Positions 38,234 to 47,566 of a stretch of 55,439 bases of DNA are shown one piece after another. How positions within the stretch are numbered: the first letter of the stretch is position 1; every line of letters begins with the position of its first letter. This DNA comes from Bacteriovorax stolpii (GTDB lineage Bacteria; Bdellovibrionota; Bacteriovoracia; Bacteriovoracales; Bacteriovoracaceae). The DNA is taken from the NCBI GenBank assembly GCA_945860895.1, contig CAMASK010000010.1, positions 1 to 55,439 on the forward strand. The letters run 5' to 3'. The notes under the pieces are model-generated. The model was not told where the DNA came from. It ran no database searches and was given only the letters and a program-made list of their open reading frames with translations. The translations under genes and the position numbers were made by a program.

Positions 38234-38574
38234 AGGTACAAATCAGTTATAGTAATAAGATCATATCAAACAACATACTTATCGCTAATAGTCTTTACAC
38301 CCGTTTAATAGGGTTGATGTTTAAGAAGCAATTGACAGGAGCTGAGGGACTTTTAATTGATCCATGTCGTTCAATTCATACTTGTTTTATGCGCTACAAT
38401 CTAGACGTTGTGTTTATGAGTACTGAAAACAAGATTGTAAAAATAGTTCGAAATATAAAACCTTGGCGAATGACTTGGATTTATATTCAAGCAAATAAAA
38501 CTCTGGAATTACCAGCTGGAAAACTACCTTTCGAGCTTAAAGAAGGGGACGTGCTGGAGGTAAGAAATGTTTAA
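38230..38574 (+). CDS. DUF192 family protein
   Basis: The 114-residue protein starts at a GTG overlapping the previous stop. It has the DUF192 pattern: SLYTRLIGLMFKKQLTGAEG, SIHTCFMRYNLDVVFMS and TLELPAGKLPFELKEGD. Many family members carry a signal peptide, but this one does not. The function of DUF192 is not established. It is wedged between the TadC-like gene and the first FHA gene and overlaps that gene by eight bases. Confidence 0.88.
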   Translation: MKVQISYSNKIISNNILIANSLYTRLIGLMFKKQLTGAEGLLIDPCRSIHTCFMRYNLDVVFMSTENKIVKIVRNIKPWRMTWIYIQANKTLELPAGKLPFELKEGDVLEVRNV

Positions 38575-40138
38575 GTTAGTTGCTGTAGGAGGAAAGCTTC
38601 GAGGTAAAGAATATGTACTTTCTGAAGGTGAAAACACTATTGGCAGATCAGCAGAATGTGATCATCAGGTCTCTGCCGATGGAATTTCTAAAAAACATAT
38701 AAGAATTACTGTTAATAGCGAAAGTGCTTACGCTGAGGATCTGGGAAGTTCCAATGGTACTTTAGTAAATGGTAAAATCATAAAGAAAATCACTATCAAA
38801 GATGGTGATAAGATTGCTCTGCCCAATGTTATTCTACAAGTTGTATTTGTACTTGAGAAAAAAGTCATCATTAAAAAGAAAGTTACTAGGACTGGCGATG
38901 ATGATGATGATTCATATGATGAATCTAACCAAGTTGAGCCAATGCCTTCCAGTATTGTTGCCAAGCCTATCTGGCTGTTTAAATATAAACTAATGCCTAT
39001 CATTTATGGATTTAACGAAAAATATGAATGGGCTGCACTGGTTGGAATCTTACTGTTTATTTTTATCGGTTTCAATATCACGCTTATCATTTTTCCGGTA
39101 CAGCGTGATTCGAGACAACTCTTAATAAAAGAAATTGCATTACGAGGAAAACAGTTTGCTGCAGAAGTGGATCACTTGAATAGCGGATTTCTAAGGGAAA
39201 AAAGTCTAGATCAGATATATACAGGTTTCTTAGAGGGCGAAGACGCTGAAGGTGTTCAATCATATAAATTATTTGATCTTGAAGGACGAGTTTTTCGTCC
39301 CATGTCGAGTTTAAATACTATTGTGAATGATCCCTTTTCAGTTGATGCCTTAAAATACTACAAGACAGAAAGTAACCAAGACCGTGAAGTAGTTGAATCA
39401 TTAGGAAGTAATCAGATTGGTATTGCCAGGGCAATTAAGGCCCATGACAAGCAACTTGGACGGGACGTTGTCGTTGCCATTATTACAATTATATTTTCTC
39501 CAAGCTCTTTGGCCAGAGAAGCTTCTAATAACTCTAAGGCTTATCTTGAATCTTTGATTACTTCTGGAATGGTAGCGATCTTTTTCTTTGGGATTCTCTA
39601 CTATATGACAATTAGACCTCTCGATGAAATGAAATATCAGATTGAGGCGGTTCTTCGTGGAAGACAAAAAGAATTAGCTTCAAATTCACTATTTAAAGAA
39701 TTATTTCCACTAAGAAATACAGTCAATAGTATTCTGGTGCGTATAAAAGAATTACAAAACATAGACGGTGGAGAGGTGCAGAATCTTGAAGAGGACGGAC
39801 CTTATTTGAGATCATTGAAAGAGTTTAGTGAAGGTGCTCAAGGCCCAGTATTGATATTAAATTCAGAAAAAATTATTCAAGACTTAAATCTTGAGTGTGA
39901 AGACCTAATTGGAATAAGGGCAAATGCCTCGGTTGGACAAAGTTTGTTAGATACAGCACGCGATCAGGGTTTGGCCGCCACTGTAATTGATTTATGCGAT
40001 CGTTCCGCAAACAATGAAGGCTGTCACCAAAAAGAAGCTTATCAAATTGGCGGTAAAGATATGGTTGTTAATGTAGTTGCCTTAATTGGAAAGGATAAAT
40101 TTGCGAAAGGATTCTATGTGACCTTCGTGAAAAGTTGA
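38567..40138 (+). CDS. Membrane FHA-domain sensor-like protein (FHA-TM-sensor-TM-PAS)
   Basis: The 523-residue protein begins with a cytoplasmic FHA domain: GR at 26-27, SKKH at 41-44, SSNGT at 61-65, the set that reads phosphothreonine. An acidic run DDDDD near 111 leads to TM1 (about 155-177), an exported domain of about 150 residues, TM2 (about 330-349), a HAMP-like region, and a C-terminal PAS-like domain. The layout is that of a receptor without a kinase or cyclase output. It overlaps DUF192 by eight bases and precedes the next FHA gene by four. Confidence 0.85.
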   Translation: MFKLVAVGGKLRGKEYVLSEGENTIGRSAECDHQVSADGISKKHIRITVNSESAYAEDLGSSNGTLVNGKIIKKITIKDGDKIALPNVILQVVFVLEKKVIIKKKVTRTGDDDDDSYDESNQVEPMPSSIVAKPIWLFKYKLMPIIYGFNEKYEWAALVGILLFIFIGFNITLIIFPVQRDSRQLLIKEIALRGKQFAAEVDHLNSGFLREKSLDQIYTGFLEGEDAEGVQSYKLFDLEGRVFRPMSSLNTIVNDPFSVDALKYYKTESNQDREVVESLGSNQIGIARAIKAHDKQLGRDVVVAIITIIFSPSSLAREASNNSKAYLESLITSGMVAIFFFGILYYMTIRPLDEMKYQIEAVLRGRQKELASNSLFKELFPLRNTVNSILVRIKELQNIDGGEVQNLEEDGPYLRSLKEFSEGAQGPVLILNSEKIIQDLNLECEDLIGIRANASVGQSLLDTARDQGLAATVIDLCDRSANNEGCHQKEAYQIGGKDMVVNVVALIGKDKFAKGFYVTFVKS

Positions 40139-40142
40139 ATGA

Positions 40143-41111
40143 ATGGCTAAGAACGTACTTGTTCTAAAACATTTTGAATCACCGAAAGAAACTGGGACTT
40201 ATCACCGGTTGGTGTGTCTTACTGGTACCAGTAAAGGTGAGTCTTATGTCCTTTCAGGCAATCGTATTGTTATTGGTCGTGGCGATAAAGCAGATATAAA
40301 ATTGAATGACATTAAGGCAAGTCGTGAGCATGCGGAAGTTGCAAAAGTTGGTGAAAATTGGGTAGCCACTGATCTCGGTTCACAAAACGGAATCATAGTT
40401 AATGATAAAAAAGTTACGCAAATGCAGCTAAATGAAGGCGACAAGCTGATTGTTGGGCAAACTGTTTTTAAATTCGCCAAAGTTGAAGTTAGTGGGAAAA
40501 CAAAAGCGGCGAAAGAAAAGGTTCCTGAAATCTCAAAAAAAGCAGATGCTAAGAAAACGATCTTGCCGCTCGCTTTATTGGCAGGTCTTCTGATTTACTT
40601 CCTGATGGGCGATGATGACGGTCATCAAGTTGATAACGGTAAATCGAGAACGCAATCGACGTCAAGTTATCAGGATGTTTCCGGGGAATATCTTGCGCAA
40701 TTAAAAAAGCGTCAAGCGAATGAAGACAAGATGGTAAAAGAAAAACTGAATATTATTTTTCACCGAGGCTTAAGAGATTATCGTGAAGGAAATTACTTTA
40801 GAGCAATACATGAGTTCAATCTTGCTCTAATTATTGCGCCCGGTGATGCTTACGCAGAATACCATCTTCGAAAAACGAAAGAAAAACTGGATAAAACGAT
40901 TGAAGAGTTTACCATCAGGGCACAACGTGATGAAGGCGCAATTAAGTATCAAAGTGCAGTTGTGTCTTATTGTTCAATTATTAGATTACTTTATACTGTT
41001 CCAGAAGATCCAAGATATAAGAATGCTGAAAAACAGATTTTTGCTTTAGAAAGCAAAATGGGAATGGAGCAAGGTGAGACTAACTGTCTTAAAAAATCAC
41101 GTACCAATTAA
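40143..41111 (+). CDS. Membrane FHA-domain protein with TPR-like C-terminus
   Basis: The 322-residue protein has an N-terminal FHA domain (GR at 45-46, SREH at 60-63, SQNG at 80-83). A charged linker, one membrane segment (about 139-156: ILPLALLAGLLIYFLMG) and a helical TPR-like region (about 200-320) follow. The topology should place FHA in the cytoplasm and the TPR part in the periplasm. Its end overlaps the next gene by 38 bases in another frame. Confidence 0.85.
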   Translation: MAKNVLVLKHFESPKETGTYHRLVCLTGTSKGESYVLSGNRIVIGRGDKADIKLNDIKASREHAEVAKVGENWVATDLGSQNGIIVNDKKVTQMQLNEGDKLIVGQTVFKFAKVEVSGKTKAAKEKVPEISKKADAKKTILPLALLAGLLIYFLMGDDDGHQVDNGKSRTQSTSSYQDVSGEYLAQLKKRQANEDKMVKEKLNIIFHRGLRDYREGNYFRAIHEFNLALIIAPGDAYAEYHLRKTKEKLDKTIEEFTIRAQRDEGAIKYQSAVVSYCSIIRLLYTVPEDPRYKNAEKQIFALESKMGMEQGETNCLKKSRTN

Positions 41112-43275
41112 TGAAGTAATGGTGGAAACACCGGACTTCAATGAGCGTTACGAAATTTATGTTGGTAGATCTGAAGATTGCCACGTCTTAATTGATGATC
41201 CATTGATCTCAAGGCACCACTTCGTGCTAAAAAATAATAATGGAAAATGGATTTGTGAAAAATTATCTCAACTTGGAACTTTAAGCGTAAACGGGGTAAT
41301 CTCTGCAAAGCTAGATGTCAACGAAGGAGATGAAATTAAGTGTGGATTATATTTGATCCAAATTTCAGACATCCCATCTTTGAGCACGAAACTTGAACAA
41401 CCTTCTTATCAGGCCGGGACAATTCCTAAATATGAAAATTCCCCTAAATCAGAACAAATTATTTCAACTTCTTCAATAGATGATCTTACAGGAAATATTG
41501 TTGAAGCTCATCAGGTTCAAACTCAAGATGCCACTGAGGTCTTGCAAGTTAATGAAGAGACTAGCAGTGATCAACTAAATAACAACTTTGGTTCAGAAGA
41601 CACTCAGGATGTATTTGGAGAAAATGCTCAAGTCGAAGTTGGAACTGATGTAAGTCAATCATTTGGTGAAAGTGCCGATCTATCCACATTTGAAAATGCA
41701 AATACTGAATTGGAAGTTTCCGGTGATAACAATAACGACAGTACTCGTTTCTTTAAAGCTTTTGTCAACTATCAGCTAGTTCTTTTTGGTGATTATGCGC
41801 CTTACGATAGATATCAAATTGATTCAAATGATATTTATATTGGCCGAGATCCGAAAAAATGCCAGATCATCCTTGATGACCCCGAAGTTTCAACAGTCCA
41901 CGCTGTTATCAAGAAAAATGCGATAGATGTTACGTTGGAAGATTTGAATTCATCTAATGGTACAATACTTAATGGTGAACGTATCAACAAAGCTCAACTT
42001 TCAACTGGAGATGAGTTTGTTATTGGTAGTACAAGCTTTACTCTTGAAACACAATCTGATCTTTTGGATGCTGAGTCTGATCGATTGATGCCTGTAGAAA
42101 GAGGTCAGACTATTGAGACAGAAGAGATAGAAGAAGAAATTGTCGATTTGGACAACGGGGATGTTGATTTTAATTCTGAAGCCCCACAAGAAAAGAGTGC
42201 CCTGAAACGAGCATGGAAAGATCCTAAAAAGAAAAAAATAATTATAGTGGTTGCCGGAGTCCTTCTCTTCTTATTACTTTCTGGTGAGGATGAACCAAAG
42301 GTTCCCAAAACTGAAGTTGCTAAAACTGAAACTCCTCAGGTTGATAAGAATGCCAAACCTAAATTGCAACTTTCTAAAGAACTAGAAGAAAAGAGAAATG
42401 TATCCTATGAATTAGGGGCAAATTTCTTCGAACAAAACAAATACTTTGAAGCGTTAAAAGAATTTCAAGCTGTTTTAGAAATTGATCCAAAGTATAAAAA
42501 AGTTGAAACTTACTTTGAGCAGACCAAGGTTGGACTCAAGCGACTGGAAGAGCTTGAAACTCAGAAGAGGGCCGAAGAAGAACGACTTAAAATGAAAAAA
42601 CTCATCGAGGAATTGTTAGTCAAGGCAAGAGAGGCAGTAAAGGAAAAACAGGTCACTGTTGCTGAAAATTATTTTTCCCAAATTGCAGAAAAAGATCCGG
42701 AAAATATTGAAGTTCAGCAATTAAAAATGGAACTTGAAGCCTGGCAGAAAGAGCAAGAAAGAATTGCTCTTGAGAAAGCGACTAAAGAAGCGGCCCGTAA
42801 ATCAATGGTCGATGCACTTAATCCAGGGAAAACATTTTATCTAAAAAAAGAATGGTATAAATCCATTTTGAAGTTAGAGGAATTTCTAAGACGCAAAGGT
42901 ACTGATGAGGATTTGATTAAAGAGGCAACTGATATGTTGGCAGATGGTAAAAATCAATTAGCCTCAGACCTGGGTCCTCTAATTGGTAAGGCTCGTTCAC
43001 TTAAAGAAGGTCAGGATTTAAAGAGTGCTTATGAAGTTTATTTGGAGATATTGAAGATTGAGCCGACTCATTCTGAAGCTTTGAATGAAGTTGATGAAAT
43101 AAAATCCCAGCTTGAGACGCGATCTAAGCGAATTTACCGTGAAGCTATTATTGCTGAGTCACTGAGTCTTTTTAGCGATGCTAAAGAGAAGTTTCAGGAA
43201 GTTCAGCAGATTTCTCCAACTGATAGCGAATATTATCGTAAAGCCAATGATAAATTAAAAAATTATTTGGAGTAA
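41074..43275 (+). CDS. Large membrane protein with two FHA domains and TPR/coiled-coil tail
   Basis: The GTG start at 41074 has GGAG at 41066-41069, inside the preceding gene. The 733-residue protein has FHA1 (GR 31-32, SRHH 46-49), an acidic linker of about 110 residues, FHA2 (GR 257-258, STVH 273-276, SSNGT 293-297), one TM (about 388-403), and a 320-residue helical tail of TPR and coiled-coil character. FHA1 lacks the clear SxNG element, so only FHA2 has the full phosphothreonine-reading set. The tail should be periplasmic. The phosphatase gene follows after three bases. Confidence 0.87.
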   Translation: MRLTVLKNHVPINEVMVETPDFNERYEIYVGRSEDCHVLIDDPLISRHHFVLKNNNGKWICEKLSQLGTLSVNGVISAKLDVNEGDEIKCGLYLIQISDIPSLSTKLEQPSYQAGTIPKYENSPKSEQIISTSSIDDLTGNIVEAHQVQTQDATEVLQVNEETSSDQLNNNFGSEDTQDVFGENAQVEVGTDVSQSFGESADLSTFENANTELEVSGDNNNDSTRFFKAFVNYQLVLFGDYAPYDRYQIDSNDIYIGRDPKKCQIILDDPEVSTVHAVIKKNAIDVTLEDLNSSNGTILNGERINKAQLSTGDEFVIGSTSFTLETQSDLLDAESDRLMPVERGQTIETEEIEEEIVDLDNGDVDFNSEAPQEKSALKRAWKDPKKKKIIIVVAGVLLFLLLSGEDEPKVPKTEVAKTETPQVDKNAKPKLQLSKELEEKRNVSYELGANFFEQNKYFEALKEFQAVLEIDPKYKKVETYFEQTKVGLKRLEELETQKRAEEERLKMKKLIEELLVKAREAVKEKQVTVAENYFSQIAEKDPENIEVQQLKMELEAWQKEQERIALEKATKEAARKSMVDALNPGKTFYLKKEWYKSILKLEEFLRRKGTDEDLIKEATDMLADGKNQLASDLGPLIGKARSLKEGQDLKSAYEVYLEILKIEPTHSEALNEVDEIKSQLETRSKRIYREAIIAESLSLFSDAKEKFQEVQQISPTDSEYYRKANDKLKNYLE

Positions 43276-43278
43276 ATT

Positions 43279-44016
43279 ATGCGACTCAAGGCCTATGCAG
43301 CTCAAACTCACCAAGGTCCATATCTTCAGGTCAATGAAGATGGATATGAATTTGATTTTGAAAATGATTTATTCATGGTGCTAGATGGGTTTGGTGGTTC
43401 CGGAATAGGTGATCGGGCAGTAGAAAAATTAAAGACTGAAATTAAGACTTTCTATACCCAACTATCAGATGATCCAAATGCTACAATGCCCCTATATTAT
43501 AATCCACGAAATCTTCTGGAGGGGAATGCAATTTTAAACTCATTAATCAATGCTCATCAGAATTTATTTAAATCCAATTCAGAGAAACCAGTCAATCAAA
43601 GAGCAGGTTCTAGTGCCGTAGTAGCTGCTCGATCAGACAGTTTAATGGTGTTAGTTGGCGTGGGTAATTGCTGTGCTTATCATTATCGTCAGGGGACTCT
43701 TTCAAAAATTATTACGGAAGATACACTTAAATATCTGTCAAAAACCCAATTCGATAGCCGTTTTAGAACTTCACCCATGAATGCTATGGGAATGTATCCA
43801 GAGCTTGGCTATCAAATGCGTGAAGTTCGTTTGATGGAAGGGGACAAGATACTTTTGATGACAGATGGTCTTTTTGGCAGCATTTCTGAGAAAGAAATTC
43901 TTCATCATTTAAATCGCTCTGCTTCTGATGCACAAGAAAGAGTAAATAGTTTACTAAAACTATCCAACTCTCATGGCAATTTAGATAATCAAACTGCAAT
44001 GATTCTCGAGTTTTAA
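43279..44016 (+). CDS. PPM/PP2C-type protein phosphatase
   Basis: The 245-residue protein has the PP2C pattern: the metal-binding LFMVLDGFGGSGIGDRA near residue 32 (VADGMGG in most relatives), RAGSSAVVAARSDS, KILLMTDGLFGS and the end LDNQTAMIL, with Asp in the usual places. It should remove phosphate from Ser/Thr, the opposite of what the FHA domains read. It directly follows three FHA genes. No partner kinase is in the window. Confidence 0.85.
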   Translation: MRLKAYAAQTHQGPYLQVNEDGYEFDFENDLFMVLDGFGGSGIGDRAVEKLKTEIKTFYTQLSDDPNATMPLYYNPRNLLEGNAILNSLINAHQNLFKSNSEKPVNQRAGSSAVVAARSDSLMVLVGVGNCCAYHYRQGTLSKIITEDTLKYLSKTQFDSRFRTSPMNAMGMYPELGYQMREVRLMEGDKILLMTDGLFGSISEKEILHHLNRSASDAQERVNSLLKLSNSHGNLDNQTAMILEF

Positions 44017-44051
44017 GCTTTTTTCAATTCCCATACTGCGCAAGCCCACTC

Positions 44052-44057
44052 TATAAT
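44052..44057 (+). promoter_or_regulatory. TATAAT box six bases before the response-regulator ATG (leaderless start?)
   Basis: A perfect TATAAT ends six bases before the ATG at 44064. No Shine-Dalgarno sequence is present. A transcript from this box would begin at or next to the start codon. Confidence 0.5.
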
Positions 44058-44063
44058 TTTCTT

Positions 44064-45404
44064 ATGAATCATAAAGTTCTTTTAGCGGACGACAGTCTGA
44101 CTATACAAAAAGTTATTAAAATTACTTTGGCCAATCAGCCATTTGAAATTGTTGATTGTGTCTCTGATGATGAACTTTTTAAAAAATTGCCTGAAGTTAA
44201 GCCTGAATTAGTTTTTTTAGATTTTAATCTTTCTGAAAAATATACTGGTTATGAGCTAACTGCAAAAATTAAGGCTGCCGTACCATCTGCCCAAGTTCTT
44301 TTGCTACTGGGCACTTTTGATACTATTGATGAAGCTGCAATGGAGAAATGTGGTGCAGTTGATAAAATTGTAAAACCATTCGATTCAAATAAATTCATTG
44401 CTATATGTAAGCGTCTTGTAGATACTGCGCCAATAGTTGAAGAAATAAAATTTCCTGAACCTAAAGTCGAACAAGAATTTATTGTTCCCGATTCTGATGA
44501 TCAATGGACAATGAATCATACTGTTGAAACGAAAGCTGAACCTAAAATTACTCCTGAGCACCCTAAAATATTTGATGTCAGAAATCACTTAAATCCTTTA
44601 GATCAGGTTGTTTCCGACTGGGGTATGAGTATTCCAGGAATTATTAATGATGATTCTTCTCACGATAAAATTATTGATTTGCCACCTGTAATTGGTGATG
44701 TGAAACCATTCATTGATCATAAAATGAATAAGTCTCTTGGTTCTATATCTCATTCTTTAGATATTAAGTTTCCAGTAACGGATGATCTTGATTATCCAAC
44801 CATTGAGCAAATGGAAGAAAGAAAATCTGCTTCACCTTCTGAGGTTAAACAAAAGTCTAAACTTATTTCAATTGAAACTTTAAATCAGCCAGCTGAATTG
44901 GAAATTGAACATACTATTAATTCGATGGAAGAAACTGATGTTTCAAGCATTGAAGCTCAAATCCGTGATGAGGTCGAAGAAGATCTTTGGAAAGTGGATG
45001 AGTTTGAAGATCTAAAAAAAGAAGTTTCTGCAAAAATTGAAGAAGTTAGAAATAATCTTCAACCTTCTGAAAAAGAATTTGATGAATCTTTATTCAAACC
45101 TATCGATGATCAAGAGTCTATTAAGTGGAATCCTTCTCCTCTGGACATTTCCTTTGATCAAAACTCAATAGAGTTTTCAAAGCCTGCTTCATCTGCAATA
45201 TCGGTTTCTACTGACCAATTGATGCAGCAATTAATGCCAGAAATCGAAAACTTGATAAAAAAGCATGTTAAAGAATATATTGATCAGATGCTTGCCCAGA
45301 AATCAGAGAAAATTATTTGGGAAATAGTGCCGGATCTGGCAGAAAATTTGATTCGTCAGGAAATATCAAAGATTTCAAATAAAATCTTAAACGATTCAAA
45401 CTAA
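44064..45404 (+). CDS. Response regulator with long acidic tail
   Basis: The 446-residue protein has an N-terminal receiver domain (1-118) with acidic pocket DD at 9-10, phospho-acceptor Asp53 and Lys104-Pro105. About 240 residues of acidic, low-complexity sequence follow. A C-terminal helical segment contains QLMPEIENLIKKHVKEYIDQ and WEIVPDLAENLIRQEI. No DNA-binding or enzyme domain is visible, so output is probably by protein contact. A similar tail motif is familiar from response regulators of Deltaproteobacteria-type bacteria, but I could not confirm this. It converges on birA with a nine-base overlap. Confidence 0.85.
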   Translation: MNHKVLLADDSLTIQKVIKITLANQPFEIVDCVSDDELFKKLPEVKPELVFLDFNLSEKYTGYELTAKIKAAVPSAQVLLLLGTFDTIDEAAMEKCGAVDKIVKPFDSNKFIAICKRLVDTAPIVEEIKFPEPKVEQEFIVPDSDDQWTMNHTVETKAEPKITPEHPKIFDVRNHLNPLDQVVSDWGMSIPGIINDDSSHDKIIDLPPVIGDVKPFIDHKMNKSLGSISHSLDIKFPVTDDLDYPTIEQMEERKSASPSEVKQKSKLISIETLNQPAELEIEHTINSMEETDVSSIEAQIRDEVEEDLWKVDEFEDLKKEVSAKIEEVRNNLQPSEKEFDESLFKPIDDQESIKWNPSPLDISFDQNSIEFSKPASSAISVSTDQLMQQLMPEIENLIKKHVKEYIDQMLAQKSEKIIWEIVPDLAENLIRQEISKISNKILNDSN

Positions 45405-46061
45405 GCGCAAAGTTCCATTATAGAGATGATGAATCCCGCTTTCATTCATAATGAGCGCTTCACCATATTCGCCTAAGCCTAAAAAAAATCCAGTTGTGAC
45501 CTGTTCATTGTCTATTATCTTAACTTGTTGATTAAGATGAACACATTTCTTTATCCAATCCGTTATAATTTCACTACTTTCTTTATATCTATGAATTCTG
45601 ATGAATTGACTTATGTCTTGAGCCCAGCTTTTCTTTTCTATTTCAAAATTGGTTTCATAGACTGCACCGAATTCTGTTTTTTCATGGAATAAATTTATTC
45701 CTATACCCGCCAAATAATTATTGCCGGCATTTTGAACTAATATACCTCCACATTTTTTGCCCATCGCGTTTTGTAAATCGTTCGGCCATTTAAGAGATAT
45801 GAAGCGACCTTTAGTTTCAAAAAATCTACTCACTAAGAGGGACATTTCTAAGGCGGTAAAACTAGTTTTAATATGTGGAGCAATATTCATAGAAAAGCAA
45901 ATCGTACCATTTGAATCTTCCCAAGTATTTATTCCTCGTCCACGACCTTCTAACTGTAATTCACAACTTACAGTTAATTCATCATTAGGATTTACAGCTA
46001 ATTGTTCTTTAAGTAGTTCTTGTGTAGAATTACAACAATCTACATGAATAAATTTTTCCAT
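45396..46061 (-). CDS. birA: Biotin-protein ligase (BirA, no DNA-binding domain)
   Basis: From the ATG at 46061 the protein has 221 residues. It has the catalytic features of biotin ligases: [21 protein letters not shown] (GRGR biotinyl-AMP loop) and [20 protein letters not shown] with KWPND. It lacks the N-terminal helix-turn-helix of E. coli BirA, so it is the enzyme-only type. It should biotinylate the carrier at 20577-21062. An ATG at 46079 lacks a ribosome-binding site. The start lies only 11 bases from the divergent rph start. Confidence 0.9.
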   Translation of the reverse strand: MEKFIHVDCCNSTQELLKEQLAVNPNDELTVSCELQLEGRGRGINTWEDSNGTICFSMNIAPHIKTSFTALEMSLLVSRFFETKGRFISLKWPNDLQNAMGKKCGGILVQNAGNNYLAGIGINLFHEKTEFGAVYETNFEIEKKSWAQDISQFIRIHRYKESSEIITDWIKKCVHLNQQVKIIDNEQVTTGFFLGLGEYGEALIMNESGIHHLYNGTLRLV

Positions 46062-46072
46062 TTGAGGTTCCC

Positions 46073-46786
46073 ATGTCATTAATCAAGCGTGACACTCCTA
46101 GAGTCATTAAATTCACTCCCAATATCAATCCCTATGCTTATGGATCGGTCATGGCCGAATTTGGAAACACTAAAGTGCACATTACGGCTTCTGTTCAGGA
46201 ATCTGTCCCGCCTTTTCTTAAAGGCAAAGGTCAAGGTTGGCTGACGGCAGAATATTCAATGCTTCCTTCATCAACTCATACACGTTCTGAGCGTGAAAGA
46301 AAAGGTCCCTCTGGACGCACTCAGGAAATTCAGAGATTAATCGGTAGATCCCTTAGATCAATTGTGGATATGACTAAACTAGGCGAAAGAACAATCATGC
46401 TGGATTGTGATGTTATTGTTGCTGATGGTGGAACAAGAACAACTTCTATTTCTGGATCTTATGTTGCTTTAGAGATGGCAATTAGACGCTTAATGAAAGA
46501 GGGTCTTTTAAAGGAAAATCCTATCAAAGAGGGATTATGTGCTATCTCAATCGGAATTAATTCAAAAGATGAAGTCATAGCTGATTTAAATTACGAAGAA
46601 GATTCTACCTGTGGTACTGACATGAATATTGTAATGACCTCGAGTGGTAAATTTGTGGAAGTTCAAGGCACGGCAGAAAAAGAGCCTTTTTCAATGGCAC
46701 ATTTAAATGCACTTTTAGAATGCGCTCAAACTGCTCTGAAGGTTGTCATTAAAGAGCAACGTCTAGTCCTGGATTCTTTGAAGTGA
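46073..46786 (+). CDS. rph: Ribonuclease PH
   Basis: The 237-residue protein has [38 protein letters not shown] and the phosphorolytic-site region [17 protein letters not shown], all diagnostic of RNase PH. It trims tRNA 3' ends using phosphate. GAGG at 46064-46067 sets the start. rdgB overlaps its stop, a pairing common in bacteria. Confidence 0.97.
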   Translation: MSLIKRDTPRVIKFTPNINPYAYGSVMAEFGNTKVHITASVQESVPPFLKGKGQGWLTAEYSMLPSSTHTRSERERKGPSGRTQEIQRLIGRSLRSIVDMTKLGERTIMLDCDVIVADGGTRTTSISGSYVALEMAIRRLMKEGLLKENPIKEGLCAISIGINSKDEVIADLNYEEDSTCGTDMNIVMTSSGKFVEVQGTAEKEPFSMAHLNALLECAQTALKVVIKEQRLVLDSLK

Positions 46787-47376
46787 AATCCTTTTTATTG
46801 GCCTCTGGAAATGCACATAAAGCTGAAGAATTTAAAGAGCTATTTTTAGATGCAATAAAGATATCTGCCGCGCTAAAATCAATTGAAATTGATGAATCCG
46901 GTGAGACATTCACCGAAAATTCTTTGCTAAAAGCGAAGGCTTATTTTAATACTTATAAAGTTCCTTCCATGGCAGATGACTCTGGTTTAGTGATTGAAGC
47001 CTTGCCGTCGATACTAGGAGTTCAGTCAGCGCGTTTTTCACCAGACCTGACCGAATATTCTCAAAAATGTACCAAGCTCATAGAAATGCTTGATTCTAGC
47101 AATTCAAAAGAACGCAAAGCTTACTTTGTTTGTGTCCTCTGTTTTTACCTTTCGCCTGAAGAAATTTATTTCTTTGAGGGCAGAGTTCATGGAACCATTG
47201 GAACAACATTGAAAGGGAATCAAGGCTTTGGTTATGACCCAATCTTCATTCCGGATAGGAAAGAAAACGATGGAAAGAGCTTAGCAGAGCTTCCGGAATG
47301 GAAAAATATGTTTTCGCATAGGGCTAAAGCTGTGCAATCTGCGCTAGAGTTCTTCAAAAGCAGTAAGAAAGCATAG
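46783..47376 (+). CDS. rdgB: dITP/XTP pyrophosphatase
   Basis: The 197-residue protein starts at a GTG overlapping the rph stop. It has [18 protein letters not shown] at the N-terminus, [12 protein letters not shown] near 66, [10 protein letters not shown] near 149 and SHRAKA near 183, the signature set of the Ham1/RdgB family. It removes non-canonical purine nucleotides such as dITP. The stop is 47 bases before the tRNA gene. Confidence 0.94.
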   Translation: MKSFLLASGNAHKAEEFKELFLDAIKISAALKSIEIDESGETFTENSLLKAKAYFNTYKVPSMADDSGLVIEALPSILGVQSARFSPDLTEYSQKCTKLIEMLDSSNSKERKAYFVCVLCFYLSPEEIYFFEGRVHGTIGTTLKGNQGFGYDPIFIPDRKENDGKSLAELPEWKNMFSHRAKAVQSALEFFKSSKKA

Positions 47377-47423
47377 ACAAAACATACAAGAAGACTTAAA
47401 AATATTGCTCGTTCTTTAAGTGT

Positions 47424-47500
47424 CGGGGTGTAGCGCAGCCTGGTAGCGTATCTGCTTTGGGAGCAGGTGGTCGTTGGTTCGAATCCAATCACCCCGACCA
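47424..47500 (+). tRNA. tRNA-Pro (anticodon UGG)
   Basis: A full cloverleaf of 77 bases. The acceptor arms CGGGGTG and CACCCCG pair perfectly, discriminator A is followed by an encoded CCA, and the T arm contains GGTTCGAATCC. The anticodon loop TTTGGGA gives TGG, reading proline codons. A T-run follows and may end transcription. No integrase or repeat of its 3' end is seen, so it does not look used as an attachment site. Confidence 0.97.
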
Positions 47501-47566
47501 CTTTTTTTCCATCTAAAACAATCGAATTACTTTTCTAATCAATCTGAGACATTTAAAGAATCTTAA

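Noticed and set aside
43279-44016. A Ser/Thr kinase in the FHA block
   Set aside because: None of the genes from 36.7 to 45.4 kb has protein-kinase motifs such as a glycine loop with VAIK, HRD or DFG.
47424-47500. tRNA-Pro as an integration site
   Set aside because: No integrase, no direct repeat of the tRNA 3' end and no change in gene character were seen on either side.
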